This document shows positions 34,779 through 45,219 of a stretch of DNA of 64,000 nt, piece by piece. A program made the translations under genes and the position numbers. Each line of letters opens with the position of its first letter. Positions within the stretch are counted from its first letter, which is position 1. Location of the stretch: the NCBI RefSeq assembly GCF_004193775.1, contig NC_041002.1, forward strand, positions 18,161,535 through 18,225,534, read 5' to 3'. Origin of the DNA: Glycine soja. Lineage: Eukaryota > Streptophyta > Magnoliopsida > Fabales > Fabaceae. The notes beneath the pieces were generated by a model. It was not told the DNA's origin, did not search any database, and saw only the letters and a program-made list of their open reading frames with translations.

Positions 34779-36271
34779 ATGTGTCTTCGAGCTAAGCATC
34801 AGCTTGTTGCGCTTAGGAAAGCACCCTTTACACCTACCCAAGCCAGATTTGATAGATCCAGATTCACATCCCAAGAGGCTTTGGAGAGATACACTGACAT
34901 AGTGGTGTCGCGAAAGCTACTACCAGAAAGGAATGTGGTAGTCTATTATACAGAGTTTGACAAGTTCAAGGAGGAACTCGAGAGATGCCATTGGGATGAG
35001 AAGCTGACTGATTTTTCTGACAATAGTATAGACATCGCCATTGTGAAGAAGTTTTATGCCAACCTTTATGACCCTGAAGATCACCTAAGCAGGTGAGGGT
35101 GAGAGGTCATTTAGTGAAGTTTGATAAGGATACCTTGAACTCATTTTTGAAGACCCCTGTAGTGCTCGAAGAGGGGGAGAACTTGTGTACACATTCCAGA
35201 TTTGCACTCCTGAGGCCTGATCCTCAGGAGTTGGCTGCTAAGCTTTGTATCCCAGGGAGGGGATTCGAGCTTAGTGCTGATGGGCAGCCTTTGAAGATTC
35301 TGACGAAGAACATGACTACTCTAGCTCAGACATGGAGCGTTCTTTCCTTTTCTAACCTCATTCCTACCTCCCACACATCTGATGTGACCTTGGATAAAGC
35401 CAAATTGATTTATGGGATTATTATGAAGATGGACATGAACCTGGGGTACCTCATCTCCCACCAGATCTCTCTTATTGCATAGCATGACACATCCAGACTT
35501 GGATTCCCTGCCTTGATCACAGCTCTTTGCAAGGCCACAGGAGTTCAGTCAGACTCTAGATCCCTGGAGAGCTTGAGCCCTACCATTAACGTGGCATATA
35601 TTAAGAAGAATTGTTGGAATCTTGATGATCCAACAGTGACATTTAGAGGGCCAAGGAAGGCCAAGGGTAAGAGATCAGAGGCCCCTACCATTTCAGCACC
35701 ACCTGAGACGCCAACTCCTTCTTCTTCCATAGCTCCAGTACCTTCCTCAGCTCCAGTTATTCCTCCTACACCTACACAGATACCACTTCCAGCTCCTATA
35801 TCTACAGAACCATCAGATTTTATTTTTACACCACAGATGCTACACTCCATGCTCCAGAGCATCCACAAGGGGTAGTCCATTATCATGCAGAGCCTTCAGG
35901 GCTTGGGCTTGCCATCCATCATGAGCATGGAGGAGTTTGATGCACAGGTGGCCTGGCTAGGAGGCTAGCCTTCTGCTTTTGGAGGGGGTGGGGCCTTCGC
36001 AACCCAGGAGCCTGCTTCTAAGGAGCCAATAGCAGCAACAGTAGAGGGGGAGGATGAGCTCACCCCTCCTGAGCCCTTTTATTTTGACGGAGATGCACAC
36101 ATGGCTCAAGAGGAGGGTACCTCCACAGATCAGATACTTGAGTCATCCTTTGCACCTGCTCCTGAGGAGATTCAGCCATCTACACCCGTCATAGAGCCAA
36201 AGCAGCCTATCCAGGATTCATCAGCAGCTCCAGCACTGGATCTTAATGAAGATCAGCCACAGGATGAGTAG
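34779..36271 (+). pseudogene. A ORF2: conserved plant retroelement ORF of unknown function
   Basis: Homologue of C and F ORF2. The N terminus is altered: ATG 34779 reads MCLRAKHQLVALRK instead of MASRKRKA, and its first codons come from a GCTAAGC word. Conserved: RFTSQEALERYTD, IDIAIVKKFYANLYD, VRGHLVKFDKDTLNSFL, LLRPDPQELAAKLCIPGRGF, LTTLAQTWSVLSFSNLI-type block, VAYIKKNCWNLDD, a Pro/Thr-rich linker, MLQSIHKG and MSMEEFDAQVAW. Ends APALDLNEDQPQDE at 36271. Breaks: a one-base loss at about 35085 (frame 0 to 2), TAG at 35480, 35873 and 35966, all at Gln positions. About 500 codons, like F. No transmembrane segment is apparent. Confidence 0.82.
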
Positions 36272-37747
36272 GTGATGCAATCCTACCACAAGCAAGCTTC
36301 CATCAGTAGGACATTTAAATTTGTGCATCTTGAACATTTTAGTTTATTTTCAATTATTTTATGATTTATGTTTAGTTACTTTAATTTCAGTTTTTATGTT
36401 TCAGTTATTTAAAATTTCAGCACTTTGAGTTGTTTGCTTGTACCAAAAGAATGTTTGAACAGTGAATTGATTGAAAAAGATATGCAGTGGATTGTTTGGT
36501 ATGAAATGAGTGTTTGAGAATGATTTGAATGATCAATTGTATGATTTGAATGGATTGGAATGGTTAGATAATTGTTTTGATCAAGCTTGTAGCCATTAGA
36601 AGAGAATAAGCATGTGATTAGAAGTATGACTGAAAATGTTAGTCAGTTTGTCAGATCGATTGTGAAGGAATGCATTAACCATATCCTGGTGAGAGTGTGA
36701 TCCTTAAATTTTGAGAGAAATGACTATCATTTAGTACTGATTTTTGAGTGAATCTTTGAAGTATGGACTAAATGCATGAAATTGAGGATGATAAAGGCCA
36801 AGTTTGATTGTGATAGCCACTTAGCCAAAAAGTTGACCATGTGCTTGAATGAATTATCCCTTGTACCCAGGATGAGCTGAATGAATTATTGATTGACTGA
36901 ACCCTGAGCCTATACAGTGTTATCTCCTGCTACCATGACCTACGTTGTAGGAAAGCATCATCCATTGGAAGTTCGGTTCAAAGCAAATTTGTCCCAAATT
37001 TGGGGGAGTAATTATCAAGGTAAATTTGTTCCAAATTTGGGGGAGGCACTGGGTAAGAATGGAAATGGTCAAAGTAAATAGCATACACACACTATTTTTG
37101 TACATACACATAATATCTTTGTATATATTGTGTTTAAAAAAACTATAAATACAAATGAAATTAATAAGTGTTTATGCTGCAAAATAATGAAATTAAGCTG
37201 AGTGTTTAACTAAAAGGCAAGTATGGGATGTGAATGAATGAAAAAGTGAAGGTTTATCTATGGATGAATGCTCTCCTAGAACCTAAGCTTTTGAATCCTA
37301 GAAAAACCATGATTTGTTGGAATCCTAACCCCGTTACAAGCCTAGAAAGTCCTTCGGACTCAATTTTGTGTGTTGATTGCCGTATGACATGAGATGAAAT
37401 GCAAAGGTTGGGACTTGTGTTAGTTGTTTATGATGGAATGAGCCTAAACACTTGAGCTTGAGTGAAACAATGACCGTGAGGTTTGGTTGATGATCCTTCC
37501 TTGATTTTTGCCATCTTTACTAGCTTATTTCAATTATGACTCTAATGTGCATGATTCTATCTTTGAAAAGCTGCATGTTTGTGAAAATTAATTGATTGAA
37601 GCAGTCCATGATATTCAGTTCATATGGTTGAATTTCTCTGTGAAGCAAACACCATTTTTGAGTGATCACTATAGCTTGTCACTTGAAGACAAGTGAACTG
37701 TTCTTTCTTTGCTTGAGGACAAGCAAAGCTGTAAATTTGGGGGAGTT
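36272..37747 (+). other. A 3' region with internal and terminal polypurine tracts
   Basis: Noncoding. Two internal AATTTGGGGGAG copies (36997-37008, 37033-37046), then hairpins CACTTGAAGACAAGTG (37680-37695) and GCTTGAGGACAAGC (37711-37724), then the functional-position tract TTTGGGGGAG (37736-37745) two bases from the LTR. No convincing ORF. Confidence 0.75.
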
Positions 37748-39181
37748 TGTTAGTCGTCTTATACGACTAACTTTTGTATAGAAAAAATTTTCCAAAACTT
37801 GTATAGTTCCCCAATTTATCATTATTTTGTAGTGATTTTTGTAAATAAATTTTGTTTTATGGTTAAAGTTGTCTCTAGAATATGTCCATTGGATTTAATG
37901 ATGAAATATGAGCAATTTCAAGTGAAAATGAGGCTAAGTCATGAAGTGCTAAAAGTAATAGTTGAGCTTAGCTCATCAGTGGGCTAAGCGCGCATCCACC
38001 ACTAAGCGCAGCTTCAACGCGCTTAGCGTGACAGAAGAATCTGGCAGGGCATCAATATCAAGGTCGTGTGCTAAGCGCGAGGGTGGCGCTAAGCGCAACG
38101 TCAGGAATTCAGAGCCTATTTAAAGCCTGTTTTATGCAGAATTAGGATAACAAGGGCCCAGGGAAAAGAATTCTACAGCACACCACAGTTCCTATTTCAG
38201 GAAAAGAGCTCTGGAGGCAGCAAGAGGAGCAGCTTTTGCAGAAATACCTAGGTTTTGAAAGCTTATTAATGTTAGGGTTTCGTCTATAATGGCTGGCTAA
38301 ACACCCTTATTGGGGATTTCTAATGAACAGGTGATGTAATTATTTTCATATCTAATTGATTTTGTTTCTTGTGTTAAATGCTTCTTCAGTGCTTAAATTT
38401 TGTATGCTCTTGGTCTGATCAACCATTTGTGTGCCTAGTTAGGTGATTTTAACATTGGGAAATGTATTGTTGCCTTAGAACTTGAATGAAACAGAATTGA
38501 AACTTAGTCTTACAAGAGGGATCTATGGATTAAGTTTTGGTTTTAAGTATGCTGTTACAATAATGTTGTTTGGTCTAAGTCTAGTCCAACAAGAGGGATC
38601 TGAGGACAAAGCTTAGGCTAAATTAGGCTAAACTTTCGTAAGCTATTTAAGCTAAGTCTAGTCCAACCAGAGGGATCTGAGGATGAAGCTTAGTTTAAGT
38701 TAGTCTAAACCTAGGAGGGCTGTCTAAATTAAGCCCATTCCAACAAGAGGGATCTAAGGACGATGCTTGAATTGATTCAGTCCAACTAGGGATCGAGGCT
38801 TAGTAATTTAGGCTACAGCATAGAACACAAAAGCATGATCGATTAGAGAAACATCCTTATATGTATCACCTGGTCTATTAGAAAGGCCCAACACTTCTAC
38901 CTACTATTGTCAATTTTACTTGCATTTTTACTATTTTTTATCCTAGACCTAGTTTAATTATGTTTTAAACCATCAATTATCAATTTTTCTTTCAACAATG
39001 CCTTATTTTTGAATTTAACCCGGTCTTAGACTAGTTTCCCTGAGTTCGATACTCGAATTTATCCGTTTTGATTTTTAAATACTTGATGATCCGGTGCGCT
39101 TTCCGAAAAATCGAATTTCCCTTAAATATATTTGTACGAAGAAAAAGTGGAACAAAAAGTAACCGCGGGGGAAATCCAATA
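37748..39181 (+). repeat. A 3' LTR
   Basis: 1434 bp, TGTTAGTCGTC...TCCAATA. Starts with TTAGTCGTC-TTA-TACGACTAA, a near-perfect inverted repeat at the LTR tip. Its GCTAAGCG cluster is about 90 bp shorter than in the 5' LTR. Confidence 0.92.
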
Positions 39182-39186
39182 ATTAT

Positions 39187-40409
39187 TCAACAATTAAAGC
39201 AATGAAAAACACACAAAAACAAGCTAGGACTCAAAGAGAAACCTAGAATGGCTCTAGAGTAGAGTAGAAAAACTATAAAAAAAAAGACTCCAGAAACCTC
39301 TAGTTTTGGCACCTTTTTTTGGCATTAATTTTCAATTTAAATATCAAAACTAAGATTGGTATAAAATAGGCACCAATTATAGAACAAATTTTGAGCCAAA
39401 ACAACAAGCACACTTCTCTTTCACTTTTTTTTTCCTGGACACTAATTTTCATGCCAACTTGTCTGATTTTTCTTATTTTTTCCTTTTATCCAAATCACTT
39501 GGTTATTTTTTTCTAATTTTTTTTCCAGATTTCTAGAAAAATTAAGTAAAACTTTCAGCTCAAAATTCAAAGTGGCCAATTCCCAATAATTTTTACAAGT
39601 TCATATGTTCAAGCTACCAGCACCAGCGATTTCAAACTTCGAAATTTTTTAAGCATGGTATATTGATTGCCTTAGGCTTACTTTCAAGCTTCGTATGTAT
39701 CTTGAACTCACTAGGCTTGTTTGCCACACTTTTAGGAGTTCAATATTCACTTAGGATCAAAATTTCAGCCAGCAATTCAATCACCAAAACTCAAATTCAC
39801 AATAGACACAAGCATAAGGAAACCTAAAAGTTCAAGAAAAGGTTCACAATCAAAGACTCTCTTAGAATTTTGCATGAACATGTTAAGGAATAATTAACAT
39901 GCAAGATTTGACTCAAAATTCAAATGATAGGCTAAGAATTGCAAGAATACATGAACAAATGTATCTAGAATTCAATCAACAAAATTAAAATTTAACACAA
40001 ACTTAGAACATAATGTGACTATTATTATGACTAAACATGACTCTAAGACAACAAGAATGAAGTGATTTACACTTAGATTTTTGTGTTTTATTTTCTAATT
40101 AATATTTTGCAAGAAAATTTAGATCTAAAGGTTTAGCACAAGAATATTATGACTGAAAAATGGTAGAACCAAAAATCAACACAAAAACATGATTCAAGAG
40201 TATATCTATAAAATTTGAACCATAGAAATGCAAGAACAAGTGTAGATCTAAGATTTAATCGGTTTACTTTTTTGAATCTACTCTAAACATCACCAAAACA
40301 CAAGACAATGAATGAGATACATGGAGAAGAAGATGAAGAACAAGTAATTAAAGTGAATTGACCAAACAAAAAGATAGAGGAAGCAAAAGAATATCACCTA
40401 GTTGAAGAT
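39187..40409 (-). other. D leader, primer-proximal part
   Basis: Continues the D leader interrupted by A at ATTAT; colinear with B 29540-30761. AT-rich and noncoding. Confidence 0.8.
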
Positions 40410-40421
40410 GCTCTGATACCA
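40410..40421 (-). other. D primer-binding site (tRNA-iMet)
   Basis: TGGTATCAGAGC exactly on the minus strand, two bases from the LTR. With the E integrase it supports the chromovirus assignment. Confidence 0.9.
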
Positions 40422-40423
40422 CA

Positions 40424-41408
40424 TGATTAGCTTCTTGTGAAGCCTGTAGACCTTGGATCTTCTTCATCAATGGAGTCCTTTACTTCTTGAAGATCAATGG
40501 CAGCGAAATGGAGAAGGAGGAAAGGTGATTGGAGACGCCACTTCAAGGAGAAGATGAGTCAAGAACAAGCTCATCACCATAGGAGGTCATGGATAAGAGC
40601 TTGAAGGTAGGAGAAGATGAGTGGAGGGAGAGGGAGGGAGGGGGGAACGAATTTTATGCCTCACATGAGGTCTTCACTTTGAAGTCTAATTTCTTAAATT
40701 ATCAAATTTGAAAAATGCACACACAATGCCTCTATTTATAGCCTAAGTGTCATACAAAATTGGAGGAAATTTTGAATTTCTATTCAAATTTCACTTGAAT
40801 TTGAATTTGAATTGGTGGAGCCAAATTTGGAGTCAAAATTTCACTAATTATGATTAGTGAATTTTAGTTATGGTTCAGCCCGCTAATCCAAGATCAAGTC
40901 CAAGATTCTCCACTAAGTGTGCTTAGGTGTCATGAGGCATGTAAAGCATGAAGGACATGCACAAAGTGTGACTATATGATGTGGCAATGGGGTGTAGCAA
41001 GCAAATGCCCACAATCCCCTTGAGATGGTCCAAAATTTAATTGCATTAAGCTTCTCCCAATTCAATTAAATTTATCTCCCAGGACACACACATCAAATAG
41101 TGCACTTAATGCATATGAAATTACAAAACTACCCCTAATACAAAAACTAGTCTATGTGTCCTAAAATACAAGGGCTAAAAAATCCTACATTACTAGGGTA
41201 CCCTCCCTACACTATGGAGCCCTAAATACAAGGCCCAAAAATAATGAACCTTAATCTAATATGTACAAAGATAAGTGGGCTCATACTGAGTCTATAGGCC
41301 CAAAATCTACCCAAAGGCTTATGAGAACCCTAGGGCCTTCTCCTACATCTTTGGCCCAATCTTCTTGGAGTCTTCTATCTAGTGCCCTTGGGGGTTAGGA
41401 TTGCATCA
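40424..41408 (-). repeat. D 5' LTR with TATA box at 40732-40741
   Basis: 985 bp, plus-strand TGATTAGCTT...ATTGCATCA; CTATAAATAG on the minus strand at 40732-40741. Confidence 0.92.
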
Positions 41409-41781
41409 CTTATAAGTGAGGAGACTAAGTTTGTTCCTCTTTACCTGTGAGGTGCCCTCATATGTTACAACTCAGGTGTCCCATATTTGTTTGACACTCC
41501 TAAAGTTGTGTACCTTTGTGTACTCCTCTTCTGAGAGAGCACACAGCATTACATTCCTGGCCTTGAAGTTTAGAAAAAAAATTAAGCTTTTTCTACTTGA
41601 TCCACTAGCTTTTGGGGATATCATTTAGCTGGTCATCATATGGTATGTCATCTCCATTTTCCACCACATCCCATAAATTTATATGAATAGATTCAAAATG
41701 GGCTATCATACGCTCCTTCCAGTAGTCATACCTTATCCCTCAAAATAGAGGTGGTTTGTTGGTGGCAAATCCTTCTTCCAT
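41409..41781 (-). pseudogene. N gag, N-terminal part (copia)
   Basis: Minus frame from 41781 (MEEGFATNKPPLF). Shows the copia Gag N-terminal pattern: PPLF, RYDYWKERMIAHFESI, LWDVVENGDDIPYD, and VMLCALSEEEYTKVHNFRS with QIWDT. Broken by TGA at the 13th codon (the invariant 'PPLFxGxxYxxW' Gly/Asp region), two TAGs and at least one indel. Truncated by D after about 120 codons. The family's full Gag is several hundred residues. Confidence 0.75.
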
Positions 41782-41856
41782 ATATTTGATATATATAGGA
41801 TCTTTTCCATAGTATTGATAGATACTCAACCCTTAAGGCCAAGCTCTGATACCAAT

Positions 41857-43122
41857 TGAAACTTCAAGAAACACATTAAAAATGGGGGGTGAATAGTTTG
41901 TTTATCAAAGATAAAAAAATTCGCAATAATAGAGATAGTATGCATAAAACATAGACAAACACTAGTCATCCACAGATAACAAATAGACTACAAAAAAAGA
42001 ACAAAGTGGTCGTCCAATGACAGCTAGGAGTATCTTAAAACAGTTTTTCAAATAAGCACTTGGCGTAAAGTGATGTTAGAAAAAGGTAATAAGAATACTT
42101 AATAAAGTAATATGGAGAGAAGTAGAACATCTTGGTTTATACTGGTTTGCTCAACCTATGCTACATCCAGTTCTTCTTTACTTACTAGTAAAGGGTTCTA
42201 CTAATCAATAATTGATTACAAACAAGTATTCTAACCCGCCACTCCTGGCTTTACAAGTATTCTTAACACCACTTTTGGTATCTTCTTAGACTCCCCTGGA
42301 TCTAAGAACCCAAGTATTTTTTAACACTAAGCCACTCCTGGCTTTCACAAACGAAAGTTTAATTCAATACAAGTATTCTTAACACTCAAAGAGTGAATAC
42401 ACAGTTAAGCACAAATACGAACTTCTTTGCTATACAAAGGATAATAACAATGTAAAACTTCTTGTGTGAATAATAGAGTTTCTCTTCAAATATTTCTCGT
42501 GCTCTTGTTCTTTCTTTTTCTCATTTTTTTGCAAGTTGTTTCATTGAGGTTGACATCCTTTTATAGACTTTAGTGAGATATCCATTACGAGATTTGTGTC
42601 GTTATCTTGATAGGACCATTGTCTCACATAAAGGAATTGGTCAATGTGTCAAGCTCTAACTGGTGAGGATATATATGAAGTACAAACAACATCATGTGCT
42701 TTTTGTCCGCTTTGAAAGTGACCTTCAAGAGAATATTCCATGCAAGCCTTTTATTCTCTTCTATACTGTCTTTTTCTTACATTCAAATGTTAGCTATTCA
42801 AATGTATGAGAGGCAAATAGAATGTGAATAAAATAGTACATGAGAACTTCCTTTTTTCATGATACAATCTTTAAGAATGGACACACGAGTTTACATTATC
42901 ATAGCGTGTTATATTGTTATTCACAAGAGTGGACGCTCACTAAATATAGCGTGTTAGGTGCCAAGTTAAAATAGAGCATACTTTCTATAGATGTGGACGA
43001 TATTCCCCTGACATAATAATCATGTCCACTTTTCAAAAACTCATTAGAATATCAATAATTTATACTTATGTTATACATCAAAATCTAGGTCGAATGAGAC
43101 ACATGGTTGTCTAGACCTAACA
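41857..43122 (-). repeat. N 5' LTR with tRNA-iMet primer site at 41843-41854
   Basis: On the minus strand starts TGTTAGGTCTAGACAACC and ends TTGAAGTTTCA; the primer site TGGTATCAGAGC follows after two bases. Contains a repeated AGCCAGGAGTGG word (about 42238 and 42330). Confidence 0.8.
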
Positions 43123-43618
43123 GCTACATGACTTGTTCGACGAATCGTCATAATCTGAATCTAAGTCTTTTTCATCTATGGGTTGACAGACATCTTCATT
43201 TACCAGCCCTTGAGAGAAAATAGGATCATCAGGTCCTAGGAGAGTTAAGATCTAGATTGCGTTGTTCTCATCCCAAGATATATTCAAAGACCTTAGTTGG
43301 TCCATATGTTGAGGGTCGCAAATCAATTTAACTCTCAGGTGGAATAGGAGGAACTATTAAATTAGAATCAGACTCCTTAGCTTCTCCACTGATGGTTGAG
43401 ATACTATCCTTGTCAATATTAGAAGTTCGCAACACGTTATAAGAAGGAAACTGACTAGAAGTTTAAGCATGCTCTTCAATTGCTTCTTGGCTGGAATCAA
43501 CTCCAAATGTGAGCAGGCTATCTTTGCATTTTAGGAACTTTTTTTTGTAAGAGATTTACAATATTCAGAGGAGGGAAATTCCATGTATTGAGGAAACTCA
43601 ATGGCACTTTAGGAAACC
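43123..43618. other. Unassigned 0.5-kb segment between N and E
   Basis: No match by eye to any other element here. On the minus strand there is an open stretch of about 45 codons (TSSQFPSYNVLRTSNIDKDS, then SNLIVPPIPPES), flanked by stops and acidic codons (DEKDLDSDYDDS). This looks like decayed coding sequence, perhaps a retroelement polyprotein spacer, but I cannot name it. The last five bases, AAACC, are E's left target-site candidate. Confidence 0.4.
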
Positions 43619-44619
43619 TAATGTAGCTCCATATAGAGCTTGTAGGCCTTGGATTGTCTTCATCAATGGAGTCTTTTGCTTCTTGAAGATCAATGGCAAT
43701 GGAATAGAGAAGGAGGAAAGGTGATTGGAGATATCACTTCAAGGAGAATATGAGTCAAGAACAAGCTCACCACCATAGGAAGCCATGGATAAGAGCTTGA
43801 AGGTAGGAGAAGATGAGTGGAGGGAGAGAGAGAAAGAGAGAGAGAAGAAGGAGAATAAGGTCTAAACTTTGAAGTCTAATTTCTCAAATGATCAAAGTTG
43901 TCAAAATGCACACACAAGGCCTCTATTTATAGCCTAAGTGTCACACAAAATTGGAAAGAAATTTGAATTTCCATTCAAATTTCACTTGAATTTGAATTTG
44001 AATTTATGGAGCCAAATTTGGAGCCAAAATTTCACTAATTATGATTAGTGAATTTCAGCTATGGTTCAACCCACTAATCCAAGATCAAATCCAAGATTCT
44101 CCATTAAGTATGCTTAGGTGTCATGAAGCATGTAAAGCATGAAGGACATGTACAAAATATGACTATATGATGTGGCAATGAGGTGTAGCAAGCAAATGCT
44201 CACCTCTTCCTTAGGTTGGTCCGAAATTTAATTAGATTTGGATTCTCCCATTTCTCTCCCAACACACACATCAAATAGTGCACTTAATGCATGGAAATTG
44301 CAAAACTACCCCTAATACAAAAACTAGTCTAGGTGCCCTAATATACAAGGGTTGAAAAATCCTACATTACTAGGGTACCCTAAACTTGTGGGGTACCTTC
44401 CCTACACTATGGAGCCCTAAATACAAGGCCCAAATAATAATGAAATCCTAATCTAATATGTACAAAGATAAGTGGGCTCATACTTAGCCCATGGGCCCAA
44501 AATCTACCCTAAGGTTCATGAGAACCCTAGGACCTTCTCCTACATCCCTGGCCCAATCTTCTTGGAGTCTCCTAGCCATGGCTCTGGTGATGGGTCCCCT
44601 CCTTAGGAGAATTGCATCA
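43619..44619 (-). repeat. E 3' LTR with TATA box at 43923-43932
   Basis: 1001 bp, ending ATTGCATCA beside the purine tract (plus-strand TCCCCTCCCTC). The pol frame continues 135 bp into it. Confidence 0.88.
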
Positions 44620-45214
44620 TCCCCTCCCTCTTGAAAAGGATTTGTCCTCAAATCTGTAGACCCCTCATCATCTAAATTAGCTACACCTACAAAAGGAACC
44701 AAATTAGTAATGTTAAAGTAGTTGCTAACTCCATACTCGTCTGGGAGGTCTAGCCTATAAGCATTGTTGTTGTTCCTCTCCAAGACCTGAAAAGGGCCAT
44801 CACCTCTGGGGATAAGTTTGGACTTTCTCTTAGTAGGAAATCTATCCTTCCTAAGATGGAGCCAAATCCAATCCCCTTCACTAAGCACCAACTCCTTGTT
44901 TCCTCTATTTCCTTTAGTTGCATACACCTTTATTTGGTTCCTAACCCTCTAATGTGATTTCTTCACAAACTCTAACCTAGATACCCTTTCTTTATGTATA
45001 AAAAAAGTGTCAAGTGGAAAGGGAAGTAGGTCCAAAGGTGTGAGAGGATTGAACCCATAAACAACCACAAAAGGTAACTGTCTGATAGTTCTATGAAGCC
45101 CCCCCTGTTATAGGCAAACTCCACATGAGGAAGGTACCTATCCCAAGACTTGTGATTGCCTTTTAGGATAGCCCTTAACAATATGGATAGAGATCTATTC
45201 ACTACCTCTTCCTG
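44484..45214 (-). pseudogene. E integrase, C-terminal part, with LTR-encoded tail
   Basis: Two minus frames. 45202-44972 holds the end of the catalytic core ([30 protein letters not shown]). 44927-44484 holds the C-terminal domain: GDWIWLHLRKDRFP, KSKLIPRGDGPFQVLE (GPF/Y box), NAYRLDLPDEYGVS and FNITNLVPF. A short acidic stretch and DLRTNPFQEGGDDAIL follow, then a tail encoded inside the LTR (RAMARRLQEDWARD, ending FGPMG). No chromodomain follows the GPF/Y box. The integrase joins element DNA to the target. Loss of a chromodomain plus an LTR-encoded C terminus is known for CRM centromeric elements. A frameshift separates the two frames near 44950. Confidence 0.88.
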
Positions 45215-45219
45215 CCCAT

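Larger units (their letters stand above)
23213..39181 (+). mobile_element. Element A: non-autonomous Athila-like element, split by B
   Basis: Inserted in D's leader with the perfect target duplication ATTAT (23208-23212 and 39182-39186). Without B it is about 10.4 kb. Order: 5' LTR, tRNA-Asp primer site, gag-protease (split by B), stem-loop block, GCTAAGCG array with intron signals, ORF2, 3' region, polypurine tract, 3' LTR. There is no room for, or trace of, RT, RNase H or integrase. The LTR ends have decayed from TG...CA to TA...TA at the outer edges. Confidence 0.92.
20525..41408 (-). mobile_element. Element D: CRM-like non-autonomous gypsy element, split by A
   Basis: Minus strand. 5' LTR 40424-41408; primer site 40410-40421; leader 39187-40409 continuing at 22573-23207 after removal of A; gag-pol remnant 20999-22572; 3' LTR from 21032 leftward to 20525. 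At 20525 the LTR is cut about 507 bp from its inner end, exactly where C's LTR ends, so the rest should lie left of C. The right flank CTTAT (41409-41413) is the target-site candidate; beyond it is the gag of copia element N. Confidence 0.85.
41409..43122 (-). mobile_element. Element N: copia-type element, 5' end only
   Basis: Minus strand: LTR (41857-43122), primer site, leader and the start of gag, cut at 41409 by D. The remainder should lie beyond D's other end, left of the window. Confidence 0.8.

Noticed and set aside
40410..40421. tRNA-like words (tRNA-iMet and tRNA-Asp 3' ends)
   Set aside because: They are primer-binding sites beside LTRs; no tRNA cloverleaf or promoter boxes are present. 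No rRNA was seen either.
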